Assembly: GCA_045643185.1 (NCBI GenBank)
Contig: JAZUKH010000054.1
Coordinates: forward strand, 1-11,328
Direction of reading: 5' to 3'
DNA from: RGIG464 sp045643185
Lineage (GTDB): Bacteria; Myxococcota_A; Bradymonadia; UBA4248
DNA: 11,328 nt
Part shown: piece by piece, positions 1-6,144 of the stretch
Numbering within the stretch: position 1 is the stretch's first letter
How the letters are laid out: each line of letters begins with the position of its first letter
The notes under the pieces: model-generated
Told to the model about the DNA's origin: nothing
The model's database searches: none
Seen by the model: the letters and a program-made list of their open reading frames with translations, nothing else
Program-made: the position numbers and the translations under genes

Positions 1-164
1 AGGTATCGCTCCTAATGAGTCTGTTGAACAAGCCTGTTTGAATGGGGCTACGACCTTGAATTATAACGCAAAAAGCCAATTTTCGTTTGTGAAAATTGGC
101 ATTTTTGCCTGTGCTGTTCACATGCGTTTCAAACGTGTTAGCAGTGACAATTATTCCTGGTCGT
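1..164. other. Window edge, no supported gene; terminator region
   Basis: This stretch lies downstream of uvrB, which runs leftward. I see no convincing coding sequence. Plus-strand frame 1 closes at a stop at 13-15 and frame 3 at a stop at 39-41, so the last few codons of a plus-strand gene lying to the left could end at either place, but too little is present to say which. Frame 2 stays open from base 2 through 370, yet it runs through the terminator stem-loop and then antisense across the end of uvrB, so I do not call it a gene. Confidence 0.5.
70..106. terminator. Bidirectional rho-independent terminator
   Basis: A perfect 10-base-pair inverted repeat (GCCAATTTTC at 75-84 and GAAAATTGGC at 91-100) encloses a 6-base loop. 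It has five A residues on its left (70-74) and five T residues on its right (102-106), so each strand reads as a stem-loop followed by a U tract. It sits about 60 bases after the uvrB stop codon and should end uvrB transcription. The symmetry suggests it also ends a converging plus-strand gene that lies mostly outside the window. Confidence 0.85.
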
Positions 165-2132
165 TTAGAGGCGTTTTTCGAGTGCGACGATGCGGTCTCG
201 CAGCACGGCAGCGCGTTCGAATTCGAGTCGTTTTGCGCAGTCTTTCATTTCTGCGCGCAGGGCATCGATTCGAGCTGGAATTTCGGCTTCAGGCGTGTGT
301 TCGTCTTCCGCGATCTCGACGTCGGGTTGATAATTTGGAACGTGTTTTTCGAGATCCTGAACTGGTTTGACGATCGTTTTGGGTGTGATGCCGTGAGCCT
401 GGTTGAAGGATTGCTGAGCTTGTCGTCGAGTATTGGTTTCGGTAATGGCTTGTCGGATCGAATCGGTCAGGACATCGGCATACATGACGACGCGCCCGTT
501 GGCATTACGTGCGGCGCGTCCGATGGTTTGGACGAGCGAGCGGCGTGAACGCAAAAAGCCCTCTTTGTCGGCGTCAAGGATGCAGACGAGCTCGACTTCT
601 GGCAGGTCGAGACCTTCGCGGAGCAGGTTGATGCCGACGAGCACGTCGAACTGACCGAGTCGTAAGTCGCGCAGCAGCGCGGCACGTTCGAGCGTGTCGA
701 CGTCGGAATGCAGGTAGCGTGATCGGATGCCTGACTCGTTGAGGTATTCGTTGAGGTCTTCTGCCATTTTTTTGGTCAACGTGGTCACGAGGACACGTGC
801 GCCTTTATCAACGACTTTTCTGACTTCGCCCACGGCATCGTCGACCTGGCCTTGAGCCGGTTTGACGGTAATTTCCGGGTCCAAAAGTCCAGTCGGTCGA
901 ATGATCTGTTCAATGACTTCGCCTTCGGACTGCTCGACCTCGTAATCACCGGGCGTCGCGGAAACGTAGATCACCTGGTGGACGAGCGCGTTGAACTCGT
1001 CGAAGTTGAGTGGGCGGTTGTCGAGGGCACTTGGCAAGCGCCATCCGTAATCCACGAGCGTCTGTTTGCGCGAACGGTCGCCGCGAAACATGCCGCCGAT
1101 CTGCGGCGTGGAGACGTGGCTTTCATCGATGACGAGCAAAAAATCTTTGGGAAAATAATTGAGCAGGCACGGCGGCGCTTCGCCGGGGGCGCGTCCCGAC
1201 AGATGACGCGAGTAGTTCTCAATGCCTTGGCAGTAACCAAGTGTCGCGATGTTTTCCATGTCTTCGTTGGTGCGCGATTCGAGGCGTTCAGCTTCGACGT
1301 ATTTGTTCTGGCTAAGAAAAAACTGAACGCGTTCGGTGAGTTCTGCTTTGATGGTTTTGAGCGCGGCATGTTTCATGGCTTCACTCACGACGTAGTGACT
1401 GGCCGGAAAGATCGACACTTTGTCAACTTCGCGCAACACGTTGCAGCGAACTGGGTCGATCTCTTTGATCGAATCGACTTCATCGCCAAAGAACTCGATT
1501 CTGAAGGCCACGTCGCTTTCGTATGCCGGAAAGACTTCGAGAACGTCACCGCGGGCTCGAAACGAGGCACGTGTGAGTTCAAACTGATTGCATTCGTATT
1601 GAATGAGGGCGAGTTGTTTTCGTAGCTCGTCGCGTTCAAGGCACTGTCCCACTTCAACCGAGACTTTCATCTGCAAATAGGCTTCTGCCGTTCCTAGTCC
1701 GTAGATGCAGGAGACGCTGGCGACGATAATCACGTCGTTTCTCGTCAGCAGACTGTGTGTCGCCGCGAGTCGCATGCGTTCAATGTCGTCATTGATCTGC
1801 GCGTCTTTCTCGATGAACGTGTTGGATGCGGGAATGTAGGCTTCTGGCTGGTAGTAATCGTAATAACTGACGAAGTATTCGACCGCGTTTTCGGGAAACA
1901 GCTCTTTGAATTCGGTAAAAAGCTGCCCAGCGAGGGTCTTGTTGGGCGCAATGACGAGTGTCGGTTTTTGCACGCGTTCTATGACGGACGCGATCGTGAA
2001 GGTTTTTCCGCTGCCCGTGATGCCGAGCAATGTCTGGGCTCGTCGACCCGCTTCGACGCCTTCGACGAGTTTGTCAATGGCTTCTGGCTGGTCGCCACAG
2101 GGCGCAAAGGGTGAATGGATCTTGAAATGCAT
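165..2132 (-). CDS. uvrB: UvrABC system protein B (excinuclease ABC subunit B)
   Basis: UvrB is the damage-verifying helicase-like subunit of nucleotide excision repair. It is loaded on DNA by UvrA, opens the duplex with its beta-hairpin and recruits UvrC for the incisions; it acts in the cytoplasm. The 655-residue protein is complete and close to the usual length (about 670). Visible motifs are Walker A GITGSGKT (37-44), the beta-hairpin region beginning YYDYYQPEAY (90-99), the DESH motif II (336-339), SATPGDYE (391-398), the helicase C-terminal motifs around 475-550 with QTIGRAARN, and a C-terminal UVR domain (about 616-651) used for UvrC contact. ATG at 2132 is chosen because the MHFKIHSPFAPCGDQPEAI opening matches the family N-terminus; no strong Shine-Dalgarno precedes it. 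It follows the S41 gene on the same strand after a 219-base spacer. I saw no clear LexA operator. Confidence 0.98.
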   Translation of the reverse strand: MHFKIHSPFAPCGDQPEAIDKLVEGVEAGRRAQTLLGITGSGKTFTIASVIERVQKPTLVIAPNKTLAGQLFTEFKELFPENAVEYFVSYYDYYQPEAYIPASNTFIEKDAQINDDIERMRLAATHSLLTRNDVIIVASVSCIYGLGTAEAYLQMKVSVEVGQCLERDELRKQLALIQYECNQFELTRASFRARGDVLEVFPAYESDVAFRIEFFGDEVDSIKEIDPVRCNVLREVDKVSIFPASHYVVSEAMKHAALKTIKAELTERVQFFLSQNKYVEAERLESRTNEDMENIATLGYCQGIENYSRHLSGRAPGEAPPCLLNYFPKDFLLVIDESHVSTPQIGGMFRGDRSRKQTLVDYGWRLPSALDNRPLNFDEFNALVHQVIYVSATPGDYEVEQSEGEVIEQIIRPTGLLDPEITVKPAQGQVDDAVGEVRKVVDKGARVLVTTLTKKMAEDLNEYLNESGIRSRYLHSDVDTLERAALLRDLRLGQFDVLVGINLLREGLDLPEVELVCILDADKEGFLRSRRSLVQTIGRAARNANGRVVMYADVLTDSIRQAITETNTRRQAQQSFNQAHGITPKTIVKPVQDLEKHVPNYQPDVEIAEDEHTPEAEIPARIDALRAEMKDCAKRLEFERAAVLRDRIVALEKRL

Positions 2133-2201
2133 AATGTTTTATTCGAGCGTTCAGCTTTGTGGTTGGACCTGTTCGTCATTGGAATGCGGCCAGATCAAGG
2201 G

Positions 2202-2269
2202 CCCCGCCAGGCGAAGGGGTAGCGGCGTATTGGCGAAAGCCAATAGCCGCGTAGGGGGAAACTTCCCCC
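2202..2269. repeat. Three successive GC-rich stem-loops (REP/BIME-like)
   Basis: Three palindromes follow one another within 68 bases. The first pairs CCCC (2202-2205) with GGGG (2216-2219). The second is a 12-base-pair stem with one bulged G: GCGGC (2222-2226) pairs with GCCGC (2246-2250), TATTGGC (2228-2234) with GCCAATA (2239-2245), and it is closed by a GAAA tetraloop. The third pairs GGGGGAA (2254-2260) with TTCCCCC (2263-2269), with two bases between the arms. In the direction of the flanking genes a T run precedes this block rather than following it, so it does not look like a standard terminator. It could be a dispersed extragenic palindromic element, an RNA-stabilising structure for the S41 message, or part of the uvrB leader. 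Confidence 0.6.
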
Positions 2270-2274
2270 TCCTA

Positions 2275-2351
2275 AAAAATACAATAAAATTTATACATAA
2301 ATAAATTTATACATCACTGAATTAATAAATAAATTCAGTTATTTATATAAA
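2275..2351. repeat. AT-rich tract with direct repeat and palindrome
   Basis: This is the AT-rich sequence just past the S41 stop codon. It contains a 12-base direct repeat AAATTTATACAT at 2287-2298 and 2303-2314 (16-base period) and an 8-base-pair inverted repeat, ACTGAATT (2316-2323) with AATTCAGT (2332-2339), separated by 8 bases. The inverted repeat is a weak candidate terminator for the S41 transcript, but it is poor in GC and has no clean U tail. I see no gene between 2133 and 2351 and no clear uvrB promoter. Confidence 0.5.
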
Positions 2352-5300
2352 TTATTTATTTCGATAGACCTGAATGGTTTCGTAGGCTTCGCTATTTTTT
2401 TGGTCGCGGACGAAGAGTCTGACACGGTTTACGCCAGGCTTGATGGGGACTTCCCGTGTGTATTCGGTCGCATCTGGTGCGAGTTTGTCGTAGGCGACCT
2501 TGGTGGACTGGAGTGTGTGATCTTCCATGCTGAAGACGTAGATATAGCAATCTTTGAGCGGTTGTGAGGCGTCGAATCTGGCTTTGAGCGTGATCTTGTC
2601 GTCTTGTGTTGAGAGCGGCATGGCGGGGTCGATCGTGATGCGCGGAATCGTCGTGATCGTCGTGACTTGCGCGTTGGTGGCGTCTGTGTCGTCGGTTCGT
2701 AGCTGATCGCGTTTGACCCAGCCGAGGACGTCGCCTGAGACGATGTGGACGAAATCGGCGACTTCGGCGTCGACGGTGGCGCGTGTGAGCGTTGTGAACG
2801 TCTGAATGGCGGCGGACATTGTCGTTGGTGAGACGTAGAGCGGGGTGTCGGGCGCGACTGCCGTGGTGTATTCGGTGACGGGCAGGGATGTAGAGACTTT
2901 AATGTCGTCGTTTTTGGCAGTTATGAAGCCGATATTTTCGACGAGCACCTGCGTGCTTGTTTTGTCGTAGATGTGGAGTTCGAGCGGGACCGTTTCGGCG
3001 GTCACGGTGTCGGTTTCGAAGGTGAAATCGCGGGTAATCGTCTGCCCGGGGGCGAGTGCTTCGGTCTCGCTTCGTGCATCGGTGAGTCGGATCACGGATT
3101 TCTTGTCGCCGTTTTTGAGATAGACGAGCGGTTTTTCGGCGGTTCCGTCGCCGGCGTTGGTGACCCAGACGCGGACAGTGACTTTTTCGTTGTCATCGAG
3201 CAGTGCATTGCCGCGTTTGTGCGTGTTGGGGATCTCGTCGAGTATGGCGTAGCTCAACGTGAATTTTGGTTGCGGACGAGCCTGTGTGGTCAAAAAGATC
3301 TCGTTGTTGATGAGTTCCGTTTTGGGAATGGGCGTGCCGTCGTCCGCATAGACGGTGACTTTGAAGTTGTCACGTCGCGAGGCTTGTGCGCGGTTGGTTT
3401 TGAGTGTCAGTTCTCGTGTGACGGACTGTCCCGGAGCGATCGTGCCGAAGATGAATTCCTCGTCGTTGGCGGCGTTAAAAGATGATTCTGTGCGCGCAGC
3501 AAGGCGATAGAGGGTTTCTGAGCTTGTGTTGGTAAGTGTGGCCTCGACTTTGTATTGTTCACCGGCGAGGTAGGTGTGAGTAGCATCGTCATCGACGGGG
3601 GCGTCGCAGCGTGCGGTCTCGGCTTTTCCGGGGACGCACTTTGTTTTGAGGTCGAGTTTTAGGGCCGATGTGATGGTATCGGGTGCGGGGTTAGTGCCTT
3701 CGGACCAGTCGATGTTGAACGTGGCGAGTTGGTCGATGAGGGCTTTGGCTTCATCGCGTGAGATCTCGTCGGCGTTCGGGGCGTAGGTCTTGAGCATGTC
3801 GGCGCGGGAACTCTGGGTCGGCTTCATGAGACGCAGGATTCGTTTGGCTAGGCGGACTTGCGGGTCTTTTGAGGGGGAATCCTCTTTTTGTTGCGTCGCG
3901 ATGTATTTATCGATGTCGTCCAGCGTGAGCACGGTCTCTTCGTCCATTTCGCTTTCCAGATCGATCCGGTTGGAGAGGTAGCGCAGGGCGTATGGCGACT
4001 CGCTTTGCTTGTCGGCGCGTTGATTGTCGAGGTGGCTGTCGAGCGAGGATTCGCGGCGTTCCCATGGCCGTGGATAGAGGTCGAAGGTGTCGGCGGTCGC
4101 GAGCATCGGGACGAGGTGAATGTCGGGCACGATGCCGACCGACTGGATCGAACGGTCACCCGGCGTGAGATATTGTGCGATCGTCATTTTGAGCGCCGAT
4201 TTGTCGGGGAGCTCGTAGAGCACCTGTACGCTGCCCTTGCCGAAGCTCGTGTCGCCGAGGACGAGCGCTCGGTCGTTGTTTTGGAGGGCTCCGGCGACGA
4301 TCTCGGAGGCAGAGGCGGAGGACGAGTCGATCAGCAATACGATCGGATAGCCGGGTTGCGTCGTTTTGATCGTTGCATTGTAAGGTTTTTTGAGCGCATC
4401 GCTCTGACCGACGGTCGTGACGATCGTGCCTGACGACAAAAAGTCGTCGGCGATCTGGACGGCCTGGTCGAGCAGGCCGCCGGGGTTGCCGCGCAAGTCA
4501 AGGACGAGGCCTTCGATGACGCCCATTTTTTCGGTGAGCTTTTTGAGCGCTTCGATCATGTCGGTCTGCGAATTGGCTTGGAAGCCCTTGAGTTTGACGT
4601 ATGCCACGTGATCGCCAAGATCGTCCGATGTGGTGCTTGGAATCTGTATTTCTTCACGCACGACGTCGATGATTTTGGGCGCTTTCCAGCCTTTTCGCTG
4701 GACCGTCAGCTTGACGGTGGTGTTGGGTTCGCCTTTGAGCATTTCGACAGCGTCCGAGACGTTCATGTTGAGCGTGGGTGTGCCGTCAATGGCGAGGATC
4801 TGGTCACCTGCTTTGAGTCCAGCCTTGACCGCAGGTGGTTCGCCCTCCATTGGGTTGATGATGACGAGCACGCCGTCGACCATTCGGACGACGATGCCCA
4901 GTCCACCGAACTTGCCCTGGTTGCCTTCCTGCATGTCTTTGTAGACTTCGGGCGAAAGGATGACGCTGTGTGGATCGAGCGTCTTGAGCATGCCATTGAT
5001 GAGCGTGTATTCGAGGTCGCGCGGTTTGACGTCGGTCGGGAAGTCGTTTTGGACGAACAGCAGGACCTCGCGCAGCCGCAAGCTCATTTCCCAGAGATTG
5101 GTGATGCTGTCGAGTGAAAACGTTCGTTGTTTGTCACCAATGGTGGCCGTCAGCGTCGTGGGATGCTCGGTCTTGGGTTTGTCAAAGACGATGAGCAGCT
5201 CGGGAACGACTTTTTGAACGGCGTCGAGGCTTTCGGCGAGCATCGTGACAGGGTCAAGCCGATCGGTGTCGACGTAATTTTCCTGGAGTTGCAGCAAAAC

Positions 5301-5480
5301 GCGGTTGGTGATCTGCAGGGCCGCGAGGTCGTGCGGTGCGTTTTGTGAGGTCTGCGCCATCAATTCTGCGCCATCCCAGTTAAATTCCCAACGGTCGCCG
5401 CTCTTGACGACGCTCAACCCCAGACCGGTAGCCAAAGCCGTTCCGGCGATACCCCAATATATAATGCGCGTGCGTTTCAT
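2352..5480 (-). CDS. S41 family C-terminal processing (CtpA/Tsp-like) serine peptidase with long C-terminal extension
   Basis: This is an envelope protease of the CtpA/Tsp type, expected to trim or degrade exported proteins with a Ser-Lys dyad. The 1042-residue protein opens with a positively charged N-terminus and a hydrophobic segment (about 6-25) that fits a signal peptide or anchor. A PDZ domain covers about 190-265 and the S41 core about 290-455. SASASE (388-393) and FGKG (413-416) place the probable dyad at Ser390 and Lys415, the same 25-residue spacing as Ser430/Lys455 of E. coli Tsp. Residues 460-1042 are extra compared with most CtpA proteins (about 400-700 residues): a charged helical stretch (about 470-590), two CARDB/Ig-like beta regions (about 605-730 and 735-855), an SH3-like segment (about 868-928, ending GWVKRDQL) and a final beta domain. 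The length and layout recall the MXAN_5808-type peptidases of myxobacteria. I chose ATG 5480 over TTG 5492 because a GGGAG motif lies between them. Confidence 0.93.
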   Translation of the reverse strand: MKRTRIIYWGIAGTALATGLGLSVVKSGDRWEFNWDGAELMAQTSQNAPHDLAALQITNRVLLQLQENYVDTDRLDPVTMLAESLDAVQKVVPELLIVFDKPKTEHPTTLTATIGDKQRTFSLDSITNLWEMSLRLREVLLFVQNDFPTDVKPRDLEYTLINGMLKTLDPHSVILSPEVYKDMQEGNQGKFGGLGIVVRMVDGVLVIINPMEGEPPAVKAGLKAGDQILAIDGTPTLNMNVSDAVEMLKGEPNTTVKLTVQRKGWKAPKIIDVVREEIQIPSTTSDDLGDHVAYVKLKGFQANSQTDMIEALKKLTEKMGVIEGLVLDLRGNPGGLLDQAVQIADDFLSSGTIVTTVGQSDALKKPYNATIKTTQPGYPIVLLIDSSSASASEIVAGALQNNDRALVLGDTSFGKGSVQVLYELPDKSALKMTIAQYLTPGDRSIQSVGIVPDIHLVPMLATADTFDLYPRPWERRESSLDSHLDNQRADKQSESPYALRYLSNRIDLESEMDEETVLTLDDIDKYIATQQKEDSPSKDPQVRLAKRILRLMKPTQSSRADMLKTYAPNADEISRDEAKALIDQLATFNIDWSEGTNPAPDTITSALKLDLKTKCVPGKAETARCDAPVDDDATHTYLAGEQYKVEATLTNTSSETLYRLAARTESSFNAANDEEFIFGTIAPGQSVTRELTLKTNRAQASRRDNFKVTVYADDGTPIPKTELINNEIFLTTQARPQPKFTLSYAILDEIPNTHKRGNALLDDNEKVTVRVWVTNAGDGTAEKPLVYLKNGDKKSVIRLTDARSETEALAPGQTITRDFTFETDTVTAETVPLELHIYDKTSTQVLVENIGFITAKNDDIKVSTSLPVTEYTTAVAPDTPLYVSPTTMSAAIQTFTTLTRATVDAEVADFVHIVSGDVLGWVKRDQLRTDDTDATNAQVTTITTIPRITIDPAMPLSTQDDKITLKARFDASQPLKDCYIYVFSMEDHTLQSTKVAYDKLAPDATEYTREVPIKPGVNRVRLFVRDQKNSEAYETIQVYRNK

Positions 5481-5483
5481 TGA

Positions 5484-5490
5484 TTCTCCC
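5484..5490 (-). promoter_or_regulatory. Ribosome binding site deciding the S41 peptidase start
   Basis: Read on the minus strand, GGGAGAA lies directly upstream of the ATG at 5480, with five bases between GGAG and the start codon. It overlaps the in-frame TTG at 5492, which makes the ATG the much better start. Confidence 0.75.
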
Positions 5491-5520
5491 AATCACGTGT
5501 GCGACAAACGAAGACGCTCC

Positions 5521-5552
5521 ATTTTAACACATTTGATGCTACATCTCAGCAA
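5521..5552 (-). promoter_or_regulatory. Possible promoter of the S41 peptidase gene
   Basis: On the minus strand TTGCTG (5547-5552) and TAAAAT (5521-5526) resemble -35 and -10 boxes, but the 20-base spacing is longer than the usual 16-18. The position, about 40 bases before the start codon, is sensible. The call is weak and depends on motif likeness only. Confidence 0.25.
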
Positions 5553-5624
5553 GGGATTAACATTCGTTTTGAATTTTTGTTTATTCTTGAACAATTTGTT
5601 TTGGAGCAGGCCGGGGCGGGCGGC

Positions 5625-5690
5625 GCGCAGGGGGCCGTAGAGACGCGCAGGGGGCCGTAGAGACGCGCGGGGGGCCGTAGAGACGCGCGG
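5625..5690. repeat. 20-base tandem repeat, about 3.3 copies
   Basis: The 20-base unit GCGCAGGGGGCCGTAGAGAC occurs at 5625-5644, 5645-5664 and, with one A-to-G change, 5665-5684, followed by a partial unit. There are no spacers between the copies. The unit equals the left arm of the stem-loop at 5670-5713, so it looks like local amplification of one palindrome arm, probably by replication slippage. Confidence 0.85.
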
Positions 5691-5713
5691 GCCGCACGTC
5701 TCTACCGGCCCCC
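5670..5713. repeat. Long GC-rich stem-loop completing the tandem repeat
   Basis: GGGGGCC plus GTAGAGACG (5670-5685) pairs with CGTCTCTAC (5697-5705) and GGCCCCC (5707-5713). This gives 16 base pairs with one bulged C at 5706 and an 11-base loop. No T run follows on the plus strand, so a classic terminator is unlikely there. Palindromes with a GTAGAGACG...CGTCTCTAC core occur as dispersed extragenic elements in several bacterial groups, and this is most likely one of them. Confidence 0.7.
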
Positions 5714-5807
5714 TCGCTTCGCTCAGACATGCCACACGGCCGTACCAAATTCAGGAACTGATAAGGCAGATCATCGTAATCTGAATTTTGGAATCGGCGG
5801 CCGCGAA

Positions 5808-5873
5808 CTTGCCTTCGGCTTCGAACAAATCGCGTTCGCTCGCCCAATCTCATCCTGCTTGCCTTCGGCTTCG
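5808..5873. repeat. Two copies of a short extragenic motif
   Basis: CTTGCCTTCGGCTTCG occurs at 5808-5823 and again exactly at 5858-5873, 50 bases apart. A near copy, TTGCCTTTGGCTTCG, lies at 11271-11285 in the other large intergenic stretch. The recurrence only in non-coding sequence suggests remnants of a genome-wide extragenic repeat. Confidence 0.55.
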
Positions 5874-5936
5874 CTACGGCTGAGATTTTTGACCAGACAA
5901 AGCCCCCTTGGGTGTGTCGTCGTCATTTGATGCGAT

Positions 5937-5988
5937 TTGTTGCGTTAATGCGTGAAATTTCAGCATAATAATGTTATTATTTTATACT
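5937..5988 (+). promoter_or_regulatory. Possible promoter/operator region of the lipoprotein pair
   Basis: TTGTTG (5937-5942), CATAAT (5964-5969) and TATACT (5983-5988) resemble sigma-70 elements, but no pair has ideal spacing. A palindrome ATAATAA-TG-TTATTAT (5965-5980) overlaps the possible -10 boxes and could be a regulator site or simply AT-rich promoter DNA. If transcription starts here, the first lipoprotein gene has a leader of roughly 150 bases. Confidence 0.25.
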
Positions 5989-6144
5989 CGACTGGCTATC
6001 TGCTTGTCTCGGACAGTTCATTCTGTCTGAATGATTTGTTGGTATCGCGCGACGGGGTATTGCCATGCGTTGTGCGTGCTGTTTTGTTCTATTCAATGCC
6101 CTCGTACGGGATTGAAAGTTTTTATCAAAAGTTTGGAAATAACA

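Larger units (their letters stand above)
5493..6144. other. Divergent non-coding region of about 650 bases
   Basis: It separates the minus-strand pair (uvrB, S41) from the plus-strand lipoprotein pair. Frames that stay open here translate mostly the GC-rich tandem repeat into Arg/Pro-rich sequence and are not credible genes. From left to right it holds an AT-rich block that should contain the S41 promoter (5500-5610), the GC-rich tandem repeat and stem-loop (5625-5713), a 10-base inverted repeat CCAAATTCAG (5745-5754) with a matching arm carrying one extra T (5781-5791), two copies of a short extragenic motif (5808-5873), an AATCTCA (5846-5852)/TGAGATT (5881-5887) pair followed by three further T residues, an AT-rich palindrome (5965-5980), and a small GACAG (6012-6016)/CTGTC (6023-6027) stem-loop in the probable leader of the first lipoprotein gene. 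Confidence 0.7.

Noticed and set aside
2..370. Plus-strand frame open from the left edge into uvrB
   Set aside because: It runs through a strong terminator and then antisense over the conserved end of uvrB, and the translation beyond base 165 is Arg/Val-rich shadow sequence.
2162..2175. LexA/SOS box ahead of uvrB
   Set aside because: On the minus strand there is a CGAAC half-site, but the matching second half is absent, and no E. coli-type CTG-N10-CAG box was found in the spacer.
2254..2275. Intrinsic terminator of the S41 gene at the third stem-loop
   Set aside because: In the minus-strand direction the T run comes before the stem-loop, not after it, so it does not have terminator geometry.
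5481..5492. TTG start at 5492 for the S41 peptidase
   Set aside because: It overlaps the GGGAG ribosome binding motif that serves the ATG at 5480, and the first residues would add nothing to the signal segment.
5625..5690. Possible CRISPR array from regularly spaced repeats
   Set aside because: The 20-base units abut directly with no unique spacers, and no cas gene is nearby.
5493..5853. Minus-strand open frames of 80-90 codons in the divergent region
   Set aside because: They translate the GC-rich tandem repeat into Arg/Pro-rich repeats, have no clear ribosome site and no recognisable domain.
6031..6144. Earlier in-frame start for the cysteine-rich lipoprotein
   Set aside because: The added 38 residues would bury the lipoprotein signal peptide; the ATG at 6145 gives a normal signal peptide with a lipobox at Cys21.
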